Notes under the pieces: generated by a model
Database searches by the model: none
Seen by the model: the letters and a program-made list of their open reading frames with translations, nothing else
Told to the model about the DNA's origin: nothing
Made by a program: the position numbers and the translations under genes
NCBI RefSeq assembly: GCF_002234405.1
Contig: NZ_NMQT01000052.1
Span: 1-35,226, forward strand
Origin: Amycolatopsis thailandensis
GTDB lineage: Bacteria; Actinomycetota; Actinomycetes; Mycobacteriales; Pseudonocardiaceae
DNA length: 35,226 nucleotides
Direction of reading: 5' to 3'
Shown: piece after piece, positions 23,291 through 30,408 of the stretch
Layout: each line of letters starts with the position of its first letter
Numbering within the stretch: position 1 is the first letter of the stretch

Positions 23291-24385
23291 CTAACCGGCT
23301 TCGGGGACGCGGAAGCTGTGTTCGTGCCGCCAGCTCAGGCGGACACGGCCGCCTTCGAAGTCCGCGGGTTCGGCGGTGTTCTGCCGGACCACGGAGAGTT
23401 GGCCGCCGGCGTCGAGCGTTACCTCGTAGCGCACGGTCGCGCCGGCGTAGACGGTGTTGGTGACGGTGCCGGTCGCGCTGGTCTCGCCGACCTCCGCGGA
23501 TTTCGAGAGATCGGCGTCGACGCGGATCTTTTCGGGGCGGATGCTGAACACACCGGGTTTGCCGATGATGTTCTCGGCGCCGCCGCCGCTGAGCAGGTTC
23601 GAGGTGCCGACGAAACCGGCGACGAACGCCGACGCCGGTCGCTCGTAGACCTCGACCGGGGAACCGACCTGTTCGATGCGGCCGGCGTTGAACACCGCGA
23701 TGCGGTCGCTCATCGTCAACGCCTCGTCCTGGTCGTGGGTGACGAAGATGAAGGTGATGCCGACGTCGCGCTGGATCTGCTTGAGCTCGGTCTGCATGGT
23801 GTGGCGCAGTTTCAGGTCGAGCGCGCCGAGGGGTTCGTCGAGCAGGAGCACCTTCGGCCGGTTGACCAGGGCCCTGGCGAGGGCGACCCGCTGACGCTGG
23901 CCGCCGGAGAGCTGGTCGGGTTTGCGCTCGCCGAACTCGCCGAGCCGGACAGTGTCGAGGGCTTCCTTCGCGCGCTGTCGGCGCTCCGCGCGGGGGACGC
24001 GTTTCACCCGGAGGCCGTACTCGACGTTCTGCCGCACGGTCATGTGCGGGAAGAGCGCGTAGTCCTGGAAGACCGTGTTCACGTCGCGATCGAAGGGCGC
24101 GAGACGGCTGACGTCGCGGCCGTGCAGTTCGATCGTGCCCGCCGTCGGCAGTTCGAACCCGGCGATCATGCGGAGCACGGTCGTCTTGCCGGAGCCGGAC
24201 GGGCCGAGCATGGAGAAGAACTCGCCGGGCGGGATGTCGAGGTCGACGCCGTCGACCGCGTGGACCTGGCCGAACTCCTTGTGCAGCCCGCGCAGCCGGA
24301 TGGCCGGATCCCCGCCTCCACCTGCGGAAGTGATAGCAAAGGTCCCTTGCTCCCCCTCGGCGGGGGCAGGCGCTTGATGCGGCAT
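23291..24385 (-). CDS. potA: Polyamine-type ABC transporter ATPase, PotA-like
   Basis: The 364-residue ATPase has Walker A GPSGSGKTT, Q-loop VFQDYALFPH, signature LSGGQRQRVALARAL, Walker B VLLLDEP, H-loop VTHDQDEA and a C-terminal TOBE region. It powers import through PotBC. I chose the ATG at 24385, with GAAAGG six bases upstream; a GTG at 24409 overlapping the upstream stop codon as GTGA is the alternative. The dispersed repeat lies in frame in the N-terminal coding region: residues 11-18 (GEQGTFAI) are encoded by the repeat, ahead of the ABC domain at residue 29. No start codon lies between the repeat and the domain, so the repeat must be translated. Confidence 0.88.
   Translation of the reverse strand: MPHQAPAPAEGEQGTFAITSAGGGGDPAIRLRGLHKEFGQVHAVDGVDLDIPPGEFFSMLGPSGSGKTTVLRMIAGFELPTAGTIELHGRDVSRLAPFDRDVNTVFQDYALFPHMTVRQNVEYGLRVKRVPRAERRQRAKEALDTVRLGEFGERKPDQLSGGQRQRVALARALVNRPKVLLLDEPLGALDLKLRHTMQTELKQIQRDVGITFIFVTHDQDEALTMSDRIAVFNAGRIEQVGSPVEVYERPASAFVAGFVGTSNLLSGGGAENIIGKPGVFSIRPEKIRVDADLSKSAEVGETSATGTVTNTVYAGATVRYEVTLDAGGQLSVVRQNTAEPADFEGGRVRLSWRHEHSFRVPEAG
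24332..24355 (+). repeat. Palindrome-family repeat inside potA coding sequence
   Basis: GATAGCAAAGGTCCC plus TTGCTCCCC, read antisense by potA, where it encodes GEQGTFAI in frame. It is a single copy with no inverted partner. Confidence 0.88.
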
Positions 24386-24405
24386 GGCGTGCCTTTCGGT
24401 GGTCG

Positions 24406-25827
24406 TCACAGCGCGCTCATCACGTGCTTGACGCGGGTGTAGTCCTCGAGGCCGTAGAGCGAGAGGTCCTTGCCGTAGCCGGACTTCTTGAAGCCGCCGT
24501 GCGGCATTTCGGCGACCAGCGGGATGTGCGTGTTGATCCACACGCAGCCGAAGTCGAGCTTCCCGGCCAGCCGCATCGCCCGCTGGTGGTCGGTGGTCCA
24601 CACCGACGACGCGAGCGCGTACTCGACGCCGTTGGCCGCGGCGAGCGCCTCGGCTTCGGAGGCGAATCGCTGCACGGTGATGATCGGGCCGAAGATCTCC
24701 GTCTGGCTGATTTCGTCGTCCTGGCGGACACCGGAGATCACCGTCGGTTCGTAGAAGTACCCCTCGTCCCCGTGCCGCGTTCCTCCACAGTGGACGATCG
24801 CGTGCGCGGGCAGCCGGTCGACGAAACCGGCGACCCGGTCGAGCTGGGCCGCGTTGTTGAGCGGCCCGTAGGTGACCGAGGTGTCGTCGGGCTTGCCGGT
24901 GGTCGTCGCCTGCGCCTGCCGGGTGAGGGCGGCGACGAACGTGTCGTGGACTTCATCGGCGACCAGGACACGCGTCGCCGCGGTGCAGTCCTGACCCGCG
25001 TTGAAGTACCCGGCGGCGGCGATGCCTTCAGCGGCCGCTTCGATGTCCGCGTCGGCGAAGACCACTACGGGCGCTTTACCGCCGAGCTCGAGGTGTACGC
25101 GCTTCACGTCCTTCGCCGCCGAAGCGGCGACTTCGATCCCTGCGCGCACGGAGCCGGTGATGGACACCATCGCGGGGATCTCGTGCTCGACGAGCGCCCG
25201 CCCGGTGTCGCGGTCGCCGCAGATCACGTTGAACACGCCGGGCGGCAGGAATCCGGCGCAGATCTCGGCGAGGAGCAGGGTCGACGCGGGGGTCGTGTCG
25301 GCCGGTTTGAGCACCACGGTGTTGCCCGCGGCGAGCGCGGGGGCGATCTTCCAGACCGCCATGAGCAGCGGATAGTTCCACGGCGTAACCTGCGCGCACA
25401 CGCCGATCGGTTCTCGGCGCACGAAAGAGGTATGCCCTTCCATGTATTCGCCCGCCGACCGTCCTTCGAGGACACGCGCGGCCCCCGCGAAGAACCGCAA
25501 CTGGTCGACGATCATCGGCAGTTCTTCGGCCGCGGTGAGCGCGATCGGCTTGCCGGTGTTCGCCGATTCGACGAGCACGAGGCCGTCCGCGCGCGCTTCG
25601 ACGGCGTCGGCGATCTTCAGCAGCGCGAGCTGGCGCTGCGCGGGCGTGGTCTCACGCCAGTGTTCGAAGGCGGCGGCCGCGACCTTGAGCGCGCGGTCGA
25701 CGTCCTCGGGTCCGGCGACGGCGGCGGTGCAGTACGGGCGGCCGGTGGCGGGATCGACGATGTCGGCGACCGCGCCCGACGCGGATCCGACGTACTCCCC
25801 GCCGATGAAGTGCTTCAACTGCTGCAC
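24406..25827 (-). CDS. Aldehyde dehydrogenase, probable 4-aminobutyraldehyde dehydrogenase
   Basis: The 473-residue NAD-dependent aldehyde dehydrogenase has Asn151 (TPWNYPLLMAVWK), Glu247 (HLELGGKAP) and catalytic Cys281 (NAGQDCTAATR). Its closest look-alikes are gamma-aminobutyraldehyde dehydrogenases (PatD/PuuC type), which oxidise 4-aminobutyraldehyde from putrescine to GABA. As first gene of the potABCD operon this role is well supported by context. The start is a GTG with GGAGGT three bases upstream. The operon is transcribed from a good promoter at 25932-25904, and its leader contains one copy of the dispersed repeat. Betaine or other aminoaldehydes are possible alternative substrates. 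Confidence 0.87.
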   Translation of the reverse strand: MQQLKHFIGGEYVGSASGAVADIVDPATGRPYCTAAVAGPEDVDRALKVAAAAFEHWRETTPAQRQLALLKIADAVEARADGLVLVESANTGKPIALTAAEELPMIVDQLRFFAGAARVLEGRSAGEYMEGHTSFVRREPIGVCAQVTPWNYPLLMAVWKIAPALAAGNTVVLKPADTTPASTLLLAEICAGFLPPGVFNVICGDRDTGRALVEHEIPAMVSITGSVRAGIEVAASAAKDVKRVHLELGGKAPVVVFADADIEAAAEGIAAAGYFNAGQDCTAATRVLVADEVHDTFVAALTRQAQATTTGKPDDTSVTYGPLNNAAQLDRVAGFVDRLPAHAIVHCGGTRHGDEGYFYEPTVISGVRQDDEISQTEIFGPIITVQRFASEAEALAAANGVEYALASSVWTTDHQRAMRLAGKLDFGCVWINTHIPLVAEMPHGGFKKSGYGKDLSLYGLEDYTRVKHVMSAL

Positions 25828-25857
25828 GAGACCTCCAGGGGACTGGGGGCGTGAGGT

Positions 25858-25880
25858 GATAGCAAAGGTCCCTTGCTCCC
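25858..25880 (+). repeat. Palindrome-family repeat in the leader of the dehydrogenase-pot operon
   Basis: GATAGCAAAGGTCCC plus TTGCTCCC, a single copy. It lies between the operon promoter (25932-25904) and the GTG at 25827, and is therefore transcribed as antisense repeat in the 5' untranslated leader. Confidence 0.82.
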
Positions 25881-25903
25881 TCGTGGGGAAGCGCGGGAGC
25901 TAA

Positions 25904-25932
25904 AACATATAAGTCCAGATGTTAAATGACAA
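25904..25932 (-). promoter_or_regulatory. Promoter of the dehydrogenase-potABCD operon
   Basis: On the minus strand TTGTCA (25932-25927) and TATGTT (25909-25904) are exactly 17 bases apart, in a locally AT-rich stretch. An AACAT/ATGTT inverted repeat with a 10-base spacer (25904-25923) covers the -10 and spacer and could be an operator for the divergent GntR regulator. The operator is only a suggestion. Confidence 0.65.
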
Positions 25933-25985
25933 GACGATGGGGCAAGATTGGTTCCATCGGGTAGTAGTTCGGGCGAAGGGCCACC

Positions 25986-26729
25986 ATGCGCAAGGGGATG
26001 TCGCACAGCGCGCGGTCAGCGATGTTCGCGCCGCTCGACCAGATCGGCCGGGCCGAAGCGGTCACCGCGCGGCTGGTCGACGCCATCACGCTCGGGCTGC
26101 TGGCCGACTCGGAACAGCTGCCGAGCGAAGCCGAACTGGCCGCCCAGTTCGGCGTCTCGACCGTGACCGTTCGCGAAGCGCTCGTGGCCTTGAGGCAGCA
26201 GGGGCTCGTGGAGACGCGACGCGGCCGAGGCGGCGGAAGCTTCGTGAAGACACCTGCCAACCCTTCGGCCGCTTCGTGGCGAGAGCGCCTTCGCACGGTC
26301 TCGCTGTCAGAGCTTCGTGACGTCGGCGATCACTACCTCGCCATCGCCGGCGCCGCGGCCAAGCTCGCCGCCGAGCGGAGTTCGCCCGAAGACGTCGAGC
26401 GGCTCGAACTGGCGACCGAGGACATCCGCACCGCGACAGGCACCGAGGCGTCACGCGCCGAGCGCCAGTTCCACCTCGAAGTCGCGGCGGCCGCGCAGTC
26501 GCCACGATTGACCCGGGAAGAGGTGCAGTTGCAGAGTGAGCGGGGCGGACTGCTCTGGCTGCCGCTCGAACCGCACGGCACCCGGGAAAACGCCTACGCC
26601 GAACACCGCGCGATCACCGCCGCCATCGCACAGGGCGACGGCGAGCTGGCCAGAAAACTCACCGAGGAGCACATCCTCGACGCGATAGACCGGCTGGCGG
26701 ACGTGCATTTAGACCTTCTGGCCCCTTAA
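25986..26729 (+). CDS. GntR-family (FadR subfamily) transcriptional regulator
   Basis: The 247-residue regulator has an N-terminal winged helix-turn-helix (about residues 25-90: LPSEAELAAQFGVSTVTVREALVALRQQGLVETRRGRGGGSFV, key residues Ser47 and Arg63 region) followed by an all-helical FCD effector domain (to residue 240, with His residues such as REAYAEHRAIT and EEHILDAIDRL). GAAGGG lies six bases before the ATG. It is divergent from the dehydrogenase-pot operon across 158 bases, so it very likely controls that operon; the effector would be an amine, GABA or other acid. It is followed after 32 bases by the Cache-domain gene on the same strand. Confidence 0.88.
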   Translation: MRKGMSHSARSAMFAPLDQIGRAEAVTARLVDAITLGLLADSEQLPSEAELAAQFGVSTVTVREALVALRQQGLVETRRGRGGGSFVKTPANPSAASWRERLRTVSLSELRDVGDHYLAIAGAAAKLAAERSSPEDVERLELATEDIRTATGTEASRAERQFHLEVAAAAQSPRLTREEVQLQSERGGLLWLPLEPHGTRENAYAEHRAITAAIAQGDGELARKLTEEHILDAIDRLADVHLDLLAP

Positions 26730-26761
26730 GCTGCGGCATCCGCGCATCCGAGGTGAGCATC

Positions 26762-27496
26762 GTGAACGACACACCGTCCGCCGGTTCCGAGGTCGTCGAA
26801 CAGGTATCCGCCCTGGTCGAGGACGTCTTCGGCAGACTGAAGCCGGTACTGGCCGGCGCCGAGGGGCTTCTGGCCGCGTCAGGCGATGTCACAGCCGAAG
26901 ACCTGACCCGGCTGCGGCCGCAGGTCTTCGACGTCCTCGGTGGCCTTGTCGTCGGCGCCGGGTTCATCAGCGCGCCGAACGCGCTGGCCGATCAGGAATT
27001 CGGCTTCGAGTGGTGGACCGAGACCGGCGACGCCGAGCCGGTGCAACTGGTCATCAGTCTCGATCCGGACAGCGACAACTTCCTCGACTACACCCGGCAA
27101 TCGTGGTTCACCGTCCCGCGCGACACCGGCCGCCGCCACATCAACGGCCCGTATGTCGACTACCTCTGCACCGACGAGTACACCCTGACCTTCACTGTCC
27201 CGGTGAGGCGTGAAGGGGCTTTCGCGGGCGTCGTCGGCGCGGACATCTACGTGCGCGAGGTCGAACGGCTGCTACAACCGAAACTGCGTACGCTCGGCGG
27301 CCGCGCGGCGCTGGTCAACGCCCAGGGCCGGGTCATCGTGTCGAACAACGCGCGGCAGGCCACCGGGTCGCTGGTGCGCGACGTCGACGTGCCGGCGTGG
27401 TGGTCCTCCGGCGCGGAACCGGTCACGACGGAGAGCGGCACGCGGTTGCGCCGCTGCGGGGACTCGCCGATCGCCTTGGTCAGGACCGAGCGCTGA
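26762..27496 (+). CDS. Stand-alone soluble Cache-domain protein
   Basis: The 244-residue protein has an N-terminal helical part (residues 1-60) and a Cache (PDC-like) sensor fold: YTRQSWFTVPRD (110-121), GPYVDYLCTDEYTLTFTVPV (129-148) and GVVGADIYV (157-164). Cache domains are normally the extracellular parts of chemoreceptors and kinases. This one has no signal peptide, membrane segment or output domain, so it should be cytosolic. Tyr110, Trp115 and Asp161 sit where ligand-contact residues of amino-acid or amine Cache domains lie, but the usual Arg two residues before the Trp is Gln113. The GTG at 26762 has GAGGTGA five bases upstream. It is probably cotranscribed with the GntR gene and may bind a polyamine or GABA. 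It overlaps the convergent PucR gene by 17 bases. Function is not established. Confidence 0.75.
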   Translation: MNDTPSAGSEVVEQVSALVEDVFGRLKPVLAGAEGLLAASGDVTAEDLTRLRPQVFDVLGGLVVGAGFISAPNALADQEFGFEWWTETGDAEPVQLVISLDPDSDNFLDYTRQSWFTVPRDTGRRHINGPYVDYLCTDEYTLTFTVPVRREGAFAGVVGADIYVREVERLLQPKLRTLGGRAALVNAQGRVIVSNNARQATGSLVRDVDVPAWWSSGAEPVTTESGTRLRRCGDSPIALVRTER

Positions 27497-28967
27497 CCTG
27501 GAGCGCGAGCCAGAATTCGGCGCGCACGCCGGGGGAATCGAGATCGCGACCGGTCAATTCGGCGACCTTGCGCATGCGGTTGCGCAAGGTGTGCCGGTGC
27601 ACGCCGAGCCGCGCGGACGCCAGATCCCAGTGACCGTGGTGTTCAAGCCAGCAGGTCAGCGAGGCCACCAGTTCGCCACGGCCGGTTTCGTCGTGCTGCC
27701 GCAACGGTGCCAGCAGGCTGTCCGAAAACGCTTGCGCCGCCTGGGAATCGACCAGCCCGAGAAAGCCGCGCCCGGCATGGTCGTCATACGGGACGAACTC
27801 CGCTCCCCTGGCTTTCGCCACCCCTGCCGCCTGCTCGGCTTGGCGGACCCCGAACGCGAATTCGGCACCGCCGACGACCTCGGAGGAGCCGCCGTGCATT
27901 CCGCCGACACGGGCCGCGAGCCGCACCACTCGCTCCGAGACGCGGGGATCCGCGACCGTCATGGCGATCACGGCGGTACCCGAGTGCGCGAAGAACACCT
28001 CGTGCGCCTCGGTTTCCGCTTCGAGTAGCGCGTGAAACGCCTGTCTCGTCGCCGGAGGCCCCGCGAAGGCGTGGACCCGCCAAGGCGCGTCCGGCGCGTC
28101 GCCCCAAACAGTGGAAAGGGCACTCAGCACGATCTCGTCCTGACCGCCCACCAAGAGGTCGAGCAAACCGGTGCGCAAGTACCGCAACGCGGCCACGTGT
28201 TCGCGATTCTGTTCCAGTGCAAGGGAAAGCAACGACACCGCGGTGTTGACGATGTGCTGCCCGGCGGCGTCGAGCGGCCCGTCCGTCCCGACCACGAGCA
28301 CGCCACGCGCCCGGGTGTCGAGTGTCTGAAGCACCACCTCGTGCTCCCCCACCGTCGTCACGAGCGTGCCCGCGCGCAGGCGCGCGAGGTCTTCTCGCAC
28401 CTCGTCGACGAAGTCACGAGCGGAGGCGGGTGACGCTTCGGTGACCCGGCCCGCCGAATCGAGCAGGAGCACCCAGCCGCCGATCAGCTTCGCTAGTTTG
28501 CGGACGACGCCGCCGGGTCCGCCCTTGCCGACGGCGGTCCTGGTCAGTTCCTGCTGTCCTTTGCCGGTGCGCACGAGCGAGGCGTACTCGTCGGCGGCGA
28601 CCGCCCGGGACACCGCGCGTGTGATCGCGATGAACGGCGTCTTCCTCGGCACTTCGAAGACCGGGAGCCCGACCTCTTCGGCGGTGTCCACAAGGGACTG
28701 AGGGATGCTCTCGTGGCTGAGACCGACGCCGAAACCGAGCCCGGCCACCCCCGCGTCGACGAGCCGCCGGATGTATCCGGGCGAGGTGGTTTCGTCGAGA
28801 GCGAGACCGGTGGTCAGCAGGAGTTCGCCGCCTTCGAGGAAGGCCTGCGGGTCGGTCAGTTCGGTGGGGTGGACCCAGCCGATCGGCCGGTCGAGCCCCG
28901 CCTCGGCCGCGCGCACCCGCAGGCCGAGCGCGGGTTCGGCGGCGAGGGCGGCGAGCGTCAGTGCCAT
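27480..28967 (-). CDS. PucR-family transcriptional regulator
   Basis: The 495-residue protein has an N-terminal PucR-type purine catabolism-like domain (residues about 5-125: VRAAEAGLDRPIGWVHPTELTDP in part, FLEGGELLLTTGLAL), a central region, and a C-terminal helix-turn-helix of the CdaR/PucR type (LASARLGVHRHTLRNRMRKVAELTG). It is divergent from gabT-gabD with 109 bases between start codons. In Corynebacterium glutamicum a PucR-type protein, GabR, activates gabTDP, so a GABA-responsive activator is the natural inference. The start is the ATG at 28967; no strong ribosome-binding site is seen, and TAGAGT eight bases upstream may be the -10 of a near-leaderless message. Confidence 0.85.
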   Translation of the reverse strand: MALTLAALAAEPALGLRVRAAEAGLDRPIGWVHPTELTDPQAFLEGGELLLTTGLALDETTSPGYIRRLVDAGVAGLGFGVGLSHESIPQSLVDTAEEVGLPVFEVPRKTPFIAITRAVSRAVAADEYASLVRTGKGQQELTRTAVGKGGPGGVVRKLAKLIGGWVLLLDSAGRVTEASPASARDFVDEVREDLARLRAGTLVTTVGEHEVVLQTLDTRARGVLVVGTDGPLDAAGQHIVNTAVSLLSLALEQNREHVAALRYLRTGLLDLLVGGQDEIVLSALSTVWGDAPDAPWRVHAFAGPPATRQAFHALLEAETEAHEVFFAHSGTAVIAMTVADPRVSERVVRLAARVGGMHGGSSEVVGGAEFAFGVRQAEQAAGVAKARGAEFVPYDDHAGRGFLGLVDSQAAQAFSDSLLAPLRQHDETGRGELVASLTCWLEHHGHWDLASARLGVHRHTLRNRMRKVAELTGRDLDSPGVRAEFWLALQVSARS

Positions 28968-28991
28968 GTTGTCCAACTCTACGCCCCGATA

Positions 28992-29006
28992 TCGACAGGA
29001 TGTCGA
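28992..29006. promoter_or_regulatory. Candidate operator between the PucR and gabT genes
   Basis: TCGACA-GGA-TGTCGA is a perfect 6-bp inverted repeat with a 3-base centre, 25 bases upstream of the PucR start and 70 upstream of gabT. It is a good candidate site for the PucR regulator or another dimeric regulator. Binding is not shown by the sequence alone. Confidence 0.45.
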
Positions 29007-29076
29007 GCTGACGCCGAGCCGCCCGGCTTTCATCGTGGAGGGCGACCCCGTCCCTCGCGTCCGCAGGAGTTTGGCC

Positions 29077-30408
29077 GTGACCGTCACCACCGAGACGCAG
29101 CGCAGGCTGCGCACCGAGATCCCCGGCCCCGCCTCGCGCGCGCTGCAGGAACGACGCGCGGCCGTCGTCGCCGCGGGCGTGAGCTCGGTGCTGCCCGTCT
29201 ACGTCACCTCGGCCGAAGGCGGCCTGCTCACCGACGCCGACGGCAACGTCCTGATCGACTTCGGTTCCGGCATCGCGGTGACCAACGTCGGCCACGCCGC
29301 CCCCGCCGTCGTGGACCGCGTCCGCGAACAGGTCGCCCGGTTCACGCACACGTGTTTCATGGTCACGCCGTACGAGGGCTACGTCGAGGTGTGCGAAGCG
29401 CTCGACAAGCTGACCCCGGGCACCCACGAGAAGCGTTCGGTGCTGTTCAACTCCGGCGCCGAAGCCGTCGAGAACGCGGTGAAGATCGCGCGCGCCGCGA
29501 CCGGCCGCCAGGCCGTGGTCGTGTTCGACCACGCCTATCACGGCCGCACCAACCTGACGATGGCGCTCACCGCGAAGTCCATCCCCTACAAGCACGGTTT
29601 CGGCCCGTTCGCGCCCGAGGTCTACCGGGTGCCGGGGTCGTACCCGTACCGCGACGGCCTGTCCGGTCCCGAAGCGGCGCGGATCGCCATCGACCGCATC
29701 GAGAAGCAGATCGGCGGCGACCAGGTCGCGGCCGTCGTACTGGAGCCGGTGCAGGGCGAGGGCGGGTTCATCGAACCCGCGCCCGGCTTCCTGCCCGCGC
29801 TTTCGGCCTGGTGCACCGAGAACGGTGTCGTGTTCGTCGCCGACGAGGTGCAGACCGGGTTCTGCCGCACCGGCGAGTGGTTCGCGTCCACGCACGAAGA
29901 GGTGGTGCCGGATCTGATCGCCACCGCGAAGGGCATCGCGGGCGGCCTGCCGCTCGCCGCGGTCACCGGCCGCGCGGAACTGCTCGACGCCGTTCCCCCG
30001 GGCGGGCTCGGCGGGACCTACGGCGGCAACCCGATCGCGTGCGCCGCGGCGCTCGGCTCGATCGAGACCATGCGCCAGGAGAACCTCGCGGCGTCGGCGA
30101 AGCGCATCGAGAACGCGGTGCTGGCGCGGCTGCGCGCGCTGGCCGAGGAGACCGGCGTGATCGGCGACGTCCGCGGTCGCGGCGCGATGCTGGCCGCCGA
30201 GTTCGTGAAGCCGGGTACCACCGAACCCGACGCCGACCTGACCAAACGGGTCGCGCAGGCCTGCCACCAGGCCGGCGTCGTCGTCCTCACCTGCGGCACC
30301 TACGGCAACGTCGTCCGCCTGCTGCCGCCGCTTTCCCTGTCCGCCGAACTGCTCGACGAGGGCCTGTCGGTCCTGGAGCACGCTGTCCGTACGGAGGCCG
30401 TCAAGTGA
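29077..30408 (+). CDS. gabT: 4-aminobutyrate aminotransferase
   Basis: The 443-residue class III PLP aminotransferase converts GABA and 2-oxoglutarate to succinic semialdehyde and glutamate. PLP Lys285 is in TAKGIAGGLPLAAV, Asp256 in FVADEVQTGF contacts the pyridine nitrogen, and FNSGAEAVENAVKIAR (124-139) binds phosphate. EPVQGEGGF is typical of GABA/ornithine types. The start is the GTG at 29077 with AGGAGT six bases upstream; the open frame extends far upstream but antisense to the PucR gene, so it is not used. The stop overlaps the gabD start as GTGA. Some relatives also take putrescine, so it could serve the first catabolic step too. Confidence 0.92.
   Translation: MTVTTETQRRLRTEIPGPASRALQERRAAVVAAGVSSVLPVYVTSAEGGLLTDADGNVLIDFGSGIAVTNVGHAAPAVVDRVREQVARFTHTCFMVTPYEGYVEVCEALDKLTPGTHEKRSVLFNSGAEAVENAVKIARAATGRQAVVVFDHAYHGRTNLTMALTAKSIPYKHGFGPFAPEVYRVPGSYPYRDGLSGPEAARIAIDRIEKQIGGDQVAAVVLEPVQGEGGFIEPAPGFLPALSAWCTENGVVFVADEVQTGFCRTGEWFASTHEEVVPDLIATAKGIAGGLPLAAVTGRAELLDAVPPGGLGGTYGGNPIACAAALGSIETMRQENLAASAKRIENAVLARLRALAEETGVIGDVRGRGAMLAAEFVKPGTTEPDADLTKRVAQACHQAGVVVLTCGTYGNVVRLLPPLSLSAELLDEGLSVLEHAVRTEAVK

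Noticed and set aside
5351..25880. The dispersed repeats as a CRISPR array
   Set aside because: Copies are kilobases apart or in inverted pairs, with no regular spacers and no cas genes.
28705..29076. An N-terminal extension of GabT
   Set aside because: The frame is open upstream but antisense to the PucR coding region, lacks aminotransferase similarity, and the GTG at 29077 has a good AGGAGT site.
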